A DNA stretch of 64,000 nucleotides. Source: CALHRB01 sp964473465 (lineage in GTDB: Bacteria; Bacteroidota; Ignavibacteria; Kapaibacteriales; UBA2268). The stretch covers positions 1 through 64,000 of the forward strand of contig CAYYPE010000012.1 of the NCBI GenBank assembly GCA_964473465.1, read 5' to 3'. Below, piece after piece: positions 34,305 through 43,475 of this stretch (the first letter of the stretch is position 1; the number at the start of each line of letters is the position of its first letter). The translations under genes and the position numbers were made by a program. The notes under the pieces were generated by a model that saw nothing but the letters and a program-made list of their open reading frames with translations, searched no databases and was not told where the DNA came from.

Positions 34305-36440
34305 ATGACAAAGTTTTTAACGCTCTTAGTTTTTTATTTTCTTTTTATCGGTATCACGAACTCTGAAGTATTAGCTCTAAGAAGAGTTCAACCTCAAGAT
34401 CTGGCAGTGATGGCAACAGCACATCTTCAAACAAATCCTCCCGGAATTGTCCTTCGATGGAAAAAGCGAGATAATGCTTTGCAATATCAGATTTCCAGAA
34501 AAATGAAAGAAGAAGCCAACTGGTCGGCACCTATTGCAATACTTGATAGCGATGCAAATACATTTACTGATTTGAACGTTACCGAAGGTCAGGCTTACGA
34601 ATATGAGATTGCTGCACTAAGCACTGGCCAAATTTCAGCAAAGACCCCAGACAACAGAGATACAATAGTCCAGATAAATTTCATTGGTTATGGGTATGTT
34701 TATGCAGGATACAACAAAGAAGTAGATGGAAATATTGGTTCTGTTATTCTTCTTATTGATAATAAATCAGCAGATGAATTAGCCGCAGAAATTGACAGGT
34801 TAGAAAATGACCTGATTTCCGAAGGCTGGGGGGTAATCAAAAAATATAGCCCGAGGGCTGAAAAATTTGACGGGGAAGCAGTTAAAAATACTAAGAGTCT
34901 GATTCTTGAAGAATATAATAAAGACCCAGAAAATATTAAAGCAGTGTTCATTATCGGTCGTGTGCCAGTTCCTTATTCAGGGCTTTTAAATCCTGACGCC
35001 CACCCCGACCATCGTGGTGCCTGGCCTGCTGATGTTTATTACGGAGTTACAAATGATGCTGCATGGACTGATCTGTATGTTCATGACACAACATCAGCAT
35101 CAAGAAAAGAAAATAGAAATGCGAGAGGGGATGGGAAATTCGACGTTACTTCATTAACCACTTTTGCAAAATTTCAGGTTGGAAGAGTTGATTTCTACAA
35201 TATGCCTGCTTTTTCAAGCACGGAGACCCAGCTTCTCAAACAATACCTTGATAAAAACCACAAATATCGAAATGGTGAAATTCCATATGAATATAAAGGT
35301 TTAATAGATGATAATTTCACTATGTACACCCTTGAAGTATTTGGAAATAATGGCTGGCGAAACTTTGCCCCCCTTGTTGGCGATTCAAACGTTAAAGGAG
35401 GAATTGATTGGTTTGGAACATTAAAAAATGAAAGTTATCTCTGGGCTTTCGGTTGCGGTGGTGGTAGTTACACAAGTTGCGGCGGTATTGGTTATACAAA
35501 GGATTCCGACACAAGCAGAAAAAATGATTTTGTGAATAACAAAGTAAATGCCGTCTTTACTATGCTGTTTGGTTCATACTTCGGTGACTGGGACAGTCAG
35601 AATAATTTTATGAGAGCATCATTAGCGGCAAAAGGCAATGTTTTGACCTGTGCATGGGCTGGACGACCATCGTGGTATTTTCATCATATGGCTTTAGGTG
35701 AAAATATTGGCTTCTCTACAATACTAACTCAAAATAATTTTACAACTTACAAACCAAATGCATGGTACTTTAATGCTAATCCATCAATTTATCAAATTGG
35801 TATGCAGCAGATACATATTGCATTACTTGGTGACCCAACCTTGAGAATGTATATGGCAACTGTTCCTCAACCGAAAAATTTAACTGTTATTCAAAATTTC
35901 AAAAAAATAAATTTAAGCTGGGAAAAACCTTCCGAAGATGTTGCAGGGTATAATATTTACAGAGGTACAAGCAGAACAGGTCCTTTTACAAAAGTGAATA
36001 ACAAAATGATTAAAGAAACTTCTTTCGAAGATGATTTCATTCACGAAGGGATGGTTTATTATATTGTTAAAGCGGTTAAACTGCAGACTACATTTAGTGG
36101 CACTTTTTATAATGAAAGCAGAGGTTTGGTTCAAAATGTTCTTGCTACCGAAGTGCCTGAACTGGTCGAAAATCTCGATATCATAGTATATCCAAACCCC
36201 GCAAGCACTAATGTTAATATAACATTACCTGTTGATAATCTGAAAACTGTTGTTGTTGATATACTCGATATAAAGGGAACCGTAATAAAAACTATATATA
36301 ATAATCAATTAGGGATAGGCACTCATCAGCTTGTCTGGAATCTGGAAGATTTTCGGGGTAATAGAGTTGCTTCGGGGGTCTATTTCCTGAGAATCCTTTG
36401 TAATGGGAAATCAAAAACTGAAAAAATTATTGTTTACTAA
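34305..36440 (+). CDS. C25 (gingipain)-like secreted protein with T9SS domain, copy 2
   Basis: This is a 711-aa tandem paralogue of the preceding gene with the same order: signal peptide, FN3-like, C25-like region (about 125-500), FN3-like, and a T9SS domain starting IIVYPNPAST. Shared landmarks are AVFIIGRVPVPYSG, HRGAWPADVYYG, FQVGRVDFYNMPAF, Cys384 in AFGCGGG, GSYFGDWDSQNN, WYFHHM and GDPTLRMY. Again no GHG motif precedes the Cys. A Cys/Gly-rich insert after it (SYTSCGGIGY) is absent from copy 1. The 48-bp gap to copy 1 suggests co-transcription. It is probably secreted by T9SS, with unknown substrate. Confidence 0.68.
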   Translation: MTKFLTLLVFYFLFIGITNSEVLALRRVQPQDLAVMATAHLQTNPPGIVLRWKKRDNALQYQISRKMKEEANWSAPIAILDSDANTFTDLNVTEGQAYEYEIAALSTGQISAKTPDNRDTIVQINFIGYGYVYAGYNKEVDGNIGSVILLIDNKSADELAAEIDRLENDLISEGWGVIKKYSPRAEKFDGEAVKNTKSLILEEYNKDPENIKAVFIIGRVPVPYSGLLNPDAHPDHRGAWPADVYYGVTNDAAWTDLYVHDTTSASRKENRNARGDGKFDVTSLTTFAKFQVGRVDFYNMPAFSSTETQLLKQYLDKNHKYRNGEIPYEYKGLIDDNFTMYTLEVFGNNGWRNFAPLVGDSNVKGGIDWFGTLKNESYLWAFGCGGGSYTSCGGIGYTKDSDTSRKNDFVNNKVNAVFTMLFGSYFGDWDSQNNFMRASLAAKGNVLTCAWAGRPSWYFHHMALGENIGFSTILTQNNFTTYKPNAWYFNANPSIYQIGMQQIHIALLGDPTLRMYMATVPQPKNLTVIQNFKKINLSWEKPSEDVAGYNIYRGTSRTGPFTKVNNKMIKETSFEDDFIHEGMVYYIVKAVKLQTTFSGTFYNESRGLVQNVLATEVPELVENLDIIVYPNPASTNVNITLPVDNLKTVVVDILDIKGTVIKTIYNNQLGIGTHQLVWNLEDFRGNRVASGVYFLRILCNGKSKTEKIIVY

Positions 36441-36462
36441 AAAATTAAGGCGTCAGACTTTT

Positions 36463-39400
36463 ATGAAAGCCAAAATACAGCTAATACTATTAATCATATT
36501 TTTATTCTCATCAAGATTATTTTCAGCATATCTTGAATATGTGCCACAAAAAGTTTTGCAGCCTGATGGGACAGTCCTCGAACTATTCGCCAGCGGTGAC
36601 GAATATTATAATTGGCTGCATGATAAAGATGGTTTTACAATTATGCGCAATCCTGCAGACGGCTATCTTTATTATGCTGAGAAAAAGGGGGATATTTTAG
36701 TTCCCGGAAAACTTCGTCCGGGTATTGATAATCCTGTTGCAGCTGGTTTGGAACCATGGCTTAAGTTTTCTTATGAGTTTATTAAACCACGTATTGAAGA
36801 ATTTATTCAATATAGATATAAACCCATTGATGACTCAAAGAAGGATAGAATTCAAACCCCAAGAACGGGTAACATTAATAATATTGTAATATTTATTAGG
36901 TTTTCCGACGAGAGCGAATTCACAGACCAAAAATCTACTTTCGAAAATATGTTCAATACCGAGAGCGGAAATTCAATGAAGAATTATTTCCGTGAAGCTT
37001 CTTACAACAATTTATCCATTCAAACATATTTTTATCCCGAAACGAGCGGCTCAACAGTCATTTCTTATCAGGCAACACAGCCAAGAAGCTATTATCGCCC
37101 TTATGACGCAAATACAAATCCAAATGGGTATCAAAACTCAACACAGCGAAGGGATAGAGAACATACTTTACTCGCAAATGCTGTAAATGCCATAAGTTCT
37201 CAGATTCCTACATCTCTAAATATTGACGGGGATAACGATGGCTATGTTGATAATGTTTGTTTTATAGTATCGGGAACCCCTGATGCCTGGGCAAGTTTGC
37301 TGTGGCCCCACATGTGGTCACTCTACAGTGTTAATGTTACTATCAATGGAAAGAGGGTTTATACATACAACTTCCAGATTCGAAGCATGACAAATAATAG
37401 TGTCTTGTGCCACGAAATGTTCCACTCGCTTGGGGCACCCGATTTGTATCATTATACGAGCAACGGTATCAGCCCCGTCGGTCCATGGGATTTAATGGAA
37501 AATAACCTTAGTCCTCCGCAACATATGAGTGCATATATGAAGTTCAGATATGCCGGTTGGATATCGAGCATACCCGAAATAACTACTTCTGGATATTACA
37601 CCTTAAGCCCTTTGACAAGTTCAAACAACAATGCCTATAAAATTAAATCACCTGTTTCAACAACTGAATATTTTGTTGTTGAATATCGTAAAAAAACCGG
37701 AACTTTCGAAAATTCTCTCCCCGGTAGTGGTTTAATTGTTTATAGGATTAACAATTCTTACAGCGGACAGGGAAATGCCAATGGTCCTCCTGATGAAGTC
37801 TATGTTTACAGACCAAACGGGACTACAACAAGTAACGGCAGTCCAAGTAGTGCACACTTCTCGAGTGATGTAAGCAGAACAATGATTAATAATTACACTA
37901 ATCCCTCTGCTTTTCTTTCGAATGGCTCAGCAGGGTATTTGAATATTTCTGAAATTGGTTCAGCAGGTAATACAATTACTTTTTATGTGGGGTTCGACAC
38001 AATTTCTGTTCCGGTCCTGATAAGCCCTGCTGATAATTCCACAAATATTGGATTAAGACCAACTTTCACATGGAATACTTTTACAGGGGCAACTTCCTAT
38101 GAACTGCAAGTCTCTGATGTGTCCAGCTTTTCGAACATTATAATCAATCAAAACGGGATAACCGGCACATCATTTACTCCCTCCTCAAATTTATCCAATA
38201 ATACAAGATATTACTGGAGGGTCAAAGCTATCACATCGCAAGGTCAAACGGGTTGGTCTTCTGTGTTTTCTTTTACAACCACAGGGACAATAATTATTAC
38301 TGCAATAAACGGTAAGCTATGTGCTGGAAACTATATACAAATTGATTTCACTACCGGTATTACTTTCAACGATGGAAATGTTTTCAGGGCTTATCTTTCG
38401 GACAGCCTTGGAAAATTCAATAACCAGATTCAAATTGGAAGCCTTGCCTCAAATACCTCCGGAACTATTACCGCTTTAATTCCAATCAATATAGCTTCCG
38501 GTTCAAAATACAGGATTAGAATTATTGCTTCAGACCCCACAACCACTGGTTTTGATAATGGTCAGGATTTAGTCATAACTGCAAAGCTTTATCCCTATAT
38601 TTCCGGCAAAAGTGTTGTTTGCTCCGGAACAACTGAACCATATTTTACAACCGTTGAAAACGGCATTACCAATACTTGGAAAGTCATCAAAGGTGGTGAA
38701 CTGATTGGAGATACTAAGTCTCCAAATGTCCAGATAAAATGGGACGATACAAGCAGAACCGGCATTATCAGACTAGCTAAATCAAGTGTGTCAGGATGCA
38801 CCGATACAACTATTCTTGAAGTTATTATTCATCCTGTTCCAAACCCGACTATAATCGGTGATTTAGCTGTTTGCGAAAATAGTTTCTTCATTTATCGCTC
38901 TCCTATTGTTGCTGGAAATAAAAATGAATGGGAAGTCGAAGGTGGCAAAATTCATTCAATTCTCAATCAGGAAATGGTTAAAATTCTATGGGGCAACAAG
39001 GGAACAGGAAAATTAAGATTAAAGCAAACAATTATTGAAACAGGTTGCTACACCTTGCTTGAAAGAAATATTACAATTAACGAAGCCCCTGTTGCCACAG
39101 AAATTTTAGGTGCAAAATCTACCTGCCAGAATAGTGAAAATATTTATTCAATCGCAAAAACCACAGGAAAAATCACAAAACAATGGTCAATCAAAGGCGG
39201 GATAATTAAAAATCAGTATAATAGTGACAGTGCTCTGGTTGTCTGGAATCAAATTGGAAAAGGCCTTGTTAAAGTTGTTTTCATTAACCAGTCGGGTTGT
39301 ATGGATTCCTCAGAATTCGAAGTATTTGTTAATTCTAATCCCGATCCGTTTATTTCCGGAAACGCCAGAACTTGTGAATTTTCTACCGAAACTTATTCCA

Positions 39401-40065
39401 CTTATAATGACAAGGATTTGACTAGTTCATGGAGGGTTATTGGCGGAGAGATAACAGGTGATTCTGTTGATCATCAAATCGAGGTGAAATGGCTCACGCT
39501 TGGAAGTGGGAAAGTATATGTAACTCAAACAAACAATCTTACTAATTGCCGAATGACAACCAGTCAGGACATCGAGGTATCTTCTACTCCTGATAAACCC
39601 ATAATTACAGCTATTGAACACAAACTTAAATCGAGTTCTCAGGTTGGAAACCAGTGGTATCTGGATAAACAATTAATTCCTTATGCCACAGAGCAGTATT
39701 ACGAACCACAAACAGACGGTTTATATTCTGTCCGTGTTAAAATAGGTTCCTGTTTCTCCGAATTTTCTGACGAGTATAATTTTACTCTGGCTTCAATTCA
39801 GAATGAACTAATTATCAGGAATTTTAATGTTTCACCAAATCCCACCAGCGGAATTATTAGCTTAGCTAATTATTATAGCGGTGAATATCTTTTGGAAATT
39901 TATAATCTTCTGGGTGAAAAATTAGGTTCTAAAGTCATAAACGAAGAATTTGCAAAAATTGATTTGGCTGACTATTCAAATCAAGAGGGTTTGTTCATTT
40001 TAAGATTCTATTTCCCTGATAATCAGATAATTACTAAAAAGGTTATAAGATTATTTAATAAATAG
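36463..40065 (+). CDS. Secreted M6-family metalloprotease with PKD-like repeats and T9SS domain
   Basis: This is a 1,200-aa extracellular zinc protease. It has a signal peptide (about 1-21) and an M6 N-terminal region with LEYVPQKVLQPDG and DGFTIM. The catalytic motif is HEMFHSLGAPDLYHY (His317, Glu318, His321; Asp327). An FN3-like domain (about 520-605) follows, then four PKD-like repeats each with a conserved Cys pair (about 705-1045). A T9SS domain starts FNVSPNPTSG. I start it at the ATG at 36463, which begins the signal peptide and lies 22 nt after the upstream stop; an ATG at 36403 would overlap the previous gene. It is the third gene of the protease cluster. Confidence 0.88.
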   Translation: MKAKIQLILLIIFLFSSRLFSAYLEYVPQKVLQPDGTVLELFASGDEYYNWLHDKDGFTIMRNPADGYLYYAEKKGDILVPGKLRPGIDNPVAAGLEPWLKFSYEFIKPRIEEFIQYRYKPIDDSKKDRIQTPRTGNINNIVIFIRFSDESEFTDQKSTFENMFNTESGNSMKNYFREASYNNLSIQTYFYPETSGSTVISYQATQPRSYYRPYDANTNPNGYQNSTQRRDREHTLLANAVNAISSQIPTSLNIDGDNDGYVDNVCFIVSGTPDAWASLLWPHMWSLYSVNVTINGKRVYTYNFQIRSMTNNSVLCHEMFHSLGAPDLYHYTSNGISPVGPWDLMENNLSPPQHMSAYMKFRYAGWISSIPEITTSGYYTLSPLTSSNNNAYKIKSPVSTTEYFVVEYRKKTGTFENSLPGSGLIVYRINNSYSGQGNANGPPDEVYVYRPNGTTTSNGSPSSAHFSSDVSRTMINNYTNPSAFLSNGSAGYLNISEIGSAGNTITFYVGFDTISVPVLISPADNSTNIGLRPTFTWNTFTGATSYELQVSDVSSFSNIIINQNGITGTSFTPSSNLSNNTRYYWRVKAITSQGQTGWSSVFSFTTTGTIIITAINGKLCAGNYIQIDFTTGITFNDGNVFRAYLSDSLGKFNNQIQIGSLASNTSGTITALIPINIASGSKYRIRIIASDPTTTGFDNGQDLVITAKLYPYISGKSVVCSGTTEPYFTTVENGITNTWKVIKGGELIGDTKSPNVQIKWDDTSRTGIIRLAKSSVSGCTDTTILEVIIHPVPNPTIIGDLAVCENSFFIYRSPIVAGNKNEWEVEGGKIHSILNQEMVKILWGNKGTGKLRLKQTIIETGCYTLLERNITINEAPVATEILGAKSTCQNSENIYSIAKTTGKITKQWSIKGGIIKNQYNSDSALVVWNQIGKGLVKVVFINQSGCMDSSEFEVFVNSNPDPFISGNARTCEFSTETYSTYNDKDLTSSWRVIGGEITGDSVDHQIEVKWLTLGSGKVYVTQTNNLTNCRMTTSQDIEVSSTPDKPIITAIEHKLKSSSQVGNQWYLDKQLIPYATEQYYEPQTDGLYSVRVKIGSCFSEFSDEYNFTLASIQNELIIRNFNVSPNPTSGIISLANYYSGEYLLEIYNLLGEKLGSKVINEEFAKIDLADYSNQEGLFILRFYFPDNQIITKKVIRLFNK

Positions 40066-40067
40066 AA

Positions 40068-40712
40068 TTAAGGATAAAGTCGTTCAATAACCCAGAGCCC
40101 TCCACGATAAGAATACCTGATTCTGTCGTGGAGCCTGCTCGGGCGTCCCTGCCAGAATTCAAACATATCTGGTTTTAACCTGTAACCTCCCCAAAAAGGA
40201 GGAAGAGGAACTTTTGCGGGATATTTAACCAATAATTTCGCAACTTCCCTTATGAGGGTAAACCTCGATGGTAAAACTTCGCTTTGCTTTGAAGCCCATG
40301 CTCCAAGACGGCTTTCATAAGGACGACTCTGGAAATAGTCTTCTGACTCTTCTATTGAAATTTTTTCGGTTATGCCCTCAATTCGGATTTGTCTTTCTAA
40401 TTTATCCCAATAAAACAGAAGCGATGCATAAGGATTTTTTTCGAGTTCTTTTCCTTTACGGCTCTCATAATTTGTAAAAAAAACAAATCCGTTTTCATCA
40501 TACCTTTTCAGCAAAACTATTCTCGAAGATGGTTTTCCCTCGGAATTCACCGTTGACAATGCCATTGCATTTGGTTCCATCATTGGATAATTAACAGCAT
40601 CGTCAAACCAGAGTTTGAATTGCTCAAAAGGATTTTTCAGGGCGGTTTTCTCGGTAAAAGAATCTTTTGTGTAATCTTTTCTTAAATTGTCCAGAGATTC
40701 AAATATTGACAT
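40068..40712 (-). CDS. pdxH: Pyridoxamine 5'-phosphate oxidase (PdxH)
   Basis: PdxH is an FMN enzyme that oxidises PNP/PMP to pyridoxal phosphate. The 214-aa protein shows the family landmarks: NAMALSTVNSEGKPSSRIVLLK (FMN/substrate region), FFTNYESRKGKEL, LLFYWDKLERQIRIEG and the C-terminal PDMFEFWQGRPSRLHDR with YSYRGGLWVIERLYP. Only 2 bp separate its 3' end from the convergent M6 protease. It follows the gamma carbonic anhydrase gene with a 7-nt gap. Confidence 0.95.
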   Translation of the reverse strand: MSIFESLDNLRKDYTKDSFTEKTALKNPFEQFKLWFDDAVNYPMMEPNAMALSTVNSEGKPSSRIVLLKRYDENGFVFFTNYESRKGKELEKNPYASLLFYWDKLERQIRIEGITEKISIEESEDYFQSRPYESRLGAWASKQSEVLPSRFTLIREVAKLLVKYPAKVPLPPFWGGYRLKPDMFEFWQGRPSRLHDRIRYSYRGGLWVIERLYP

Positions 40713-40719
40713 ATTTAAC

Positions 40720-41262
40720 CTATATTATCTGCTTACGATATTCTTCGACATAATGAACATAATTTCGTGCTGTCCGCTCAATCATTTCAATCTCAGTGAT
40801 TTTCAAATCTCTGATGATTTTTGCAGGAACACCGGCAACAAGAACACCTTCCGGCACTTCGAAATTTTCTTTGACTAACGCTCCGGCTGCGACTATTGAA
40901 CTTGATGAAATAATAGCTCCGTTCAATATAATTGCTCCAATTCCAACAAGGCATTTGTCCTTGAGAACACATCCATGCAATGTTACCGAATGTGCTATAC
41001 TTACATCATTTCCAATTATCAATGGGTGAGTTCCGTTTTGAACATGGAGCATTGATAAATCCTGAATATTAGTTCTTTCTCCGATTCTGATATAATTCAC
41101 ATCCCCTCTTATAACACAATTATACCATACTGAACTATCTCTGCCAATCTCAACATAACCTATAAGTTTAACACCATCGCACAAAAAAACAGTGGGATGT
41201 ATCTTTGGGGTTATCCCCAAATAAGTTATAATTTTTGCGTTGTATCCGGTTTCAACAATCAT
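40720..41262 (-). CDS. Gamma-class carbonic anhydrase family protein
   Basis: This is a 180-aa left-handed beta-helix with hexapeptide repeats (IGRDSSVWYNCVIRGDV, IRIGERTNIQD). Three histidines (His73 in MLHVQ, His91 and His96 in IAHSVTLHG) are in the positions of the zinc ligands at the trimer interface. The family includes YrdA/PaaY/CaiE-like proteins; many are active carbonic anhydrases, others of unknown role. Asp54 and Arg52 of the RGDV element are also conserved. Upstream of pdxH in the same operon. Confidence 0.85.
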   Translation of the reverse strand: MIVETGYNAKIITYLGITPKIHPTVFLCDGVKLIGYVEIGRDSSVWYNCVIRGDVNYIRIGERTNIQDLSMLHVQNGTHPLIIGNDVSIAHSVTLHGCVLKDKCLVGIGAIILNGAIISSSSIVAAGALVKENFEVPEGVLVAGVPAKIIRDLKITEIEMIERTARNYVHYVEEYRKQII

Positions 41263-41318
41263 CTCTGAATCAAGACAAAAAGATAAAAAAAATTATTAAA
41301 ACGTCTCTTAAAATCTAA

Positions 41319-42413
41319 ATGACTAATTACATAATGAAAATATTGGAAAAAAAAGAGCTTACAAAGTCGGACATTATTTATTTATTAAATGTATCCGACC
41401 CGGATTTGATTGAAAAAATTCGCTCAAAGGCATACTCTATTATGAAAGAAAATGTTGGCGAATATGTCTATCTTCGTGGCTTGATTGAATTTTCTAACAT
41501 ATGTAACAACGATTGCTATTACTGCGGAATAAGAAAAAGCAATAAAAACATCAAAAGATACATTTTAGAAGAAAATGAAATAATGGAATCTGCACTCTGG
41601 TGTGCAGAACAGGGTTATGGCTCTCTTGTTCTTCAATCTGGTGAAAGACAGGATAAAGCTTTTATTGATTTTATTGTGAAAATTGTCCAAAAAATCAAAA
41701 GAGAAACCCGCTCTGAAAAGCTCCCCAATGGTTTAGGTATTACTCTGTGTGTCGGAGAACAAACCAAAGATACTTACAAAAAATTTTTTGATGCAGGGGC
41801 ACATAGATATTTACTACGTATAGAAACAAGCAACCCCGAACTTTTCAAAAGCTTTCATCCTGATTACCAGTCTTTTGATATTAGATTGAAATGCCTTGAA
41901 TACCTTAAAGAAGTTGGTTTTCAGGTTGGCACCGGTGTTATGATTGGTTTGCCAAATCAAACAACAGAGCATCTTGCCGAAGATATTCTTTTCTTTAAAA
42001 ATTATGATATTGATATGATTGGGATGGGACCGTTCATAGTGCATAAAGATACACCCTTCAGTTACCTCTTTGACGAATATCTGAAAAAGAAAAGAAAGCT
42101 TTATGAGCTTTCACTCAGAATGATTGCCGTAACAAGGATAGTTTTGAAAGATGTCAATATTGCATCCACATCCGCTCTTCAGGCAATGTATCCTATGGGT
42201 CGTGAAGCTGGATTAATGTATGGTGCTAATGTTATCATGCCACTTCTTACACCAACGAATGTTAGAAAAGAATATCAGCTTTATGAGGGGAAGCCTTGTA
42301 TTGACGAATTTGCCAATGACTGCTTTGCATGTATCCAGCTCAGAATCGAATCCACAGGAAGGCTCATAGCTTTCAATGTTTATGGTGATTCAAAGCATTT
42401 TACCACAAAATAA
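41319..42413 (+). CDS. hydE: [FeFe]-hydrogenase maturase HydE, radical SAM
   Basis: HydE helps build the dithiomethylamine-bridged diiron subcluster of [FeFe] hydrogenase. The 364-aa protein has the radical-SAM cluster Cys62-x3-Cys66-x2-Cys69 in ICNNDCYYCGIRKSNKNI. The family segments LVLQSGE, RYLLRIETSN, GTGVMIGLPNQT and GMGPFIVHKDTPF, and the C-terminal CFACIQLRIE, also fit. It is distinguished from BioB and PylB by these segments. No HydF, HydG or hydrogenase gene is in the window. It begins a plus-strand run that continues to 47.4 kb but is followed by envelope genes. Confidence 0.9.
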   Translation: MTNYIMKILEKKELTKSDIIYLLNVSDPDLIEKIRSKAYSIMKENVGEYVYLRGLIEFSNICNNDCYYCGIRKSNKNIKRYILEENEIMESALWCAEQGYGSLVLQSGERQDKAFIDFIVKIVQKIKRETRSEKLPNGLGITLCVGEQTKDTYKKFFDAGAHRYLLRIETSNPELFKSFHPDYQSFDIRLKCLEYLKEVGFQVGTGVMIGLPNQTTEHLAEDILFFKNYDIDMIGMGPFIVHKDTPFSYLFDEYLKKKRKLYELSLRMIAVTRIVLKDVNIASTSALQAMYPMGREAGLMYGANVIMPLLTPTNVRKEYQLYEGKPCIDEFANDCFACIQLRIESTGRLIAFNVYGDSKHFTTK

Positions 42414-42478
42414 ATCAAAAATTCATCATTTCTATTTTTTCATTAATTTTGATTCTTTATTAATTACCTTTTTGTTTG

Positions 42479-43456
42479 ATGAGTAAAATTGTAATATCAG
42501 AATATACCGAAAAAGACAGAACAGTATGGGATAAATTTGTTTTGAATTCCAATAATGGAACAATCTTTCACCTTCAGGATTTTCTTGATTATCATCCAAA
42601 GGGTAAATTTAATTTCTATCACCTTATGTTTCATAAAGACAATGAATTAATCGCAGTTCTTCCCGGCGGTTTGACTGCCGATAATTCAATCCTTTGGTCA
42701 CCTGTTGGGGCAAGCTACGGCTCATTTGTAACCGGCGATATTCATTTTGAATTAGCCCTCGAAATTGTTGATTCATTTTTAGAATATTGTAAATCAAAAA
42801 ATTTAAGTGACACATATTTGATTCCTCCTCCGATTGTTTATTCCAGAAAAATATCCCAACATATAGAATATGCAATGCTTTATCGAAAATTCGATTTTGA
42901 ACTGCACTATATTTCTCATGCAATTGATCTACGCAGTTCAACAGATATTCTTTCTGATTGTGATAAAACTTCAAGAAAAACTATCCATAAAATTCTTCGG
43001 GAAAAGAAATTATCTATCAGAGAAAGCGATGATTTCGTTAGCTTTAATAAAATCCTGATTGAAAACAAAGCAAGGCACAACGTAAAACCAACTCACACTC
43101 TGGAAGATATGCTCCGATTGAAGGAATTGCTTCCCGATAACATCAAACTTCAACTTGTTTATTACGAAGAAAAACCAATTGCCGGTTCTTTGCTTTTTAT
43201 TTGCAATAGCAAGGTTGTTCTTTGCTTTTATAATATGCTTCTTTATGAATATGAACATTTAAAACCAATTTATCTTATAATGTATGAAACGATGAGATGG
43301 GCTAAAGAGAACGGCTATGACTGGGTTGATATTGGTGTTTCTCAGGATACATCTGCCGAAGACCCGATGACACCTCAAATTGGACTAATTGCTTTCAAGG
43401 AAAGATTTAACGCAAGAGGGATTCTTAGAAGCACCTATCACTATAAATTCAGGTAA
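42479..43456 (+). CDS. FemAB/GNAT-like acyltransferase
   Basis: This 325-aa cytoplasmic protein has two GNAT-like halves as in FemAB/lipid II glycyltransferase-like proteins. The second half contains PIAGSLLFICNSKVVLCFYN and then YLIMYETMRWAKENGYDWVDIGVS, typical of the BioF2/FemAB-like acetyltransferase-6 family. Such proteins often modify polysaccharide or peptidoglycan precursors. The start is the ATG at 42479 (a TTG directly before it would add one residue). The 3' end lies 19 nt before the likely AUU start of the next glycosyltransferase. Confidence 0.65.
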   Translation: MSKIVISEYTEKDRTVWDKFVLNSNNGTIFHLQDFLDYHPKGKFNFYHLMFHKDNELIAVLPGGLTADNSILWSPVGASYGSFVTGDIHFELALEIVDSFLEYCKSKNLSDTYLIPPPIVYSRKISQHIEYAMLYRKFDFELHYISHAIDLRSSTDILSDCDKTSRKTIHKILREKKLSIRESDDFVSFNKILIENKARHNVKPTHTLEDMLRLKELLPDNIKLQLVYYEEKPIAGSLLFICNSKVVLCFYNMLLYEYEHLKPIYLIMYETMRWAKENGYDWVDIGVSQDTSAEDPMTPQIGLIAFKERFNARGILRSTYHYKFR

Positions 43457-43475
43457 TTTTTTTCAGGGGGTAAAT

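Noticed and set aside
36403..36462. Upstream ATG extension of the M6 protease
   Set aside because: It would overlap the previous gene by 38 bp and place 20 basic residues before a complete signal peptide that begins at the ATG at 36463.
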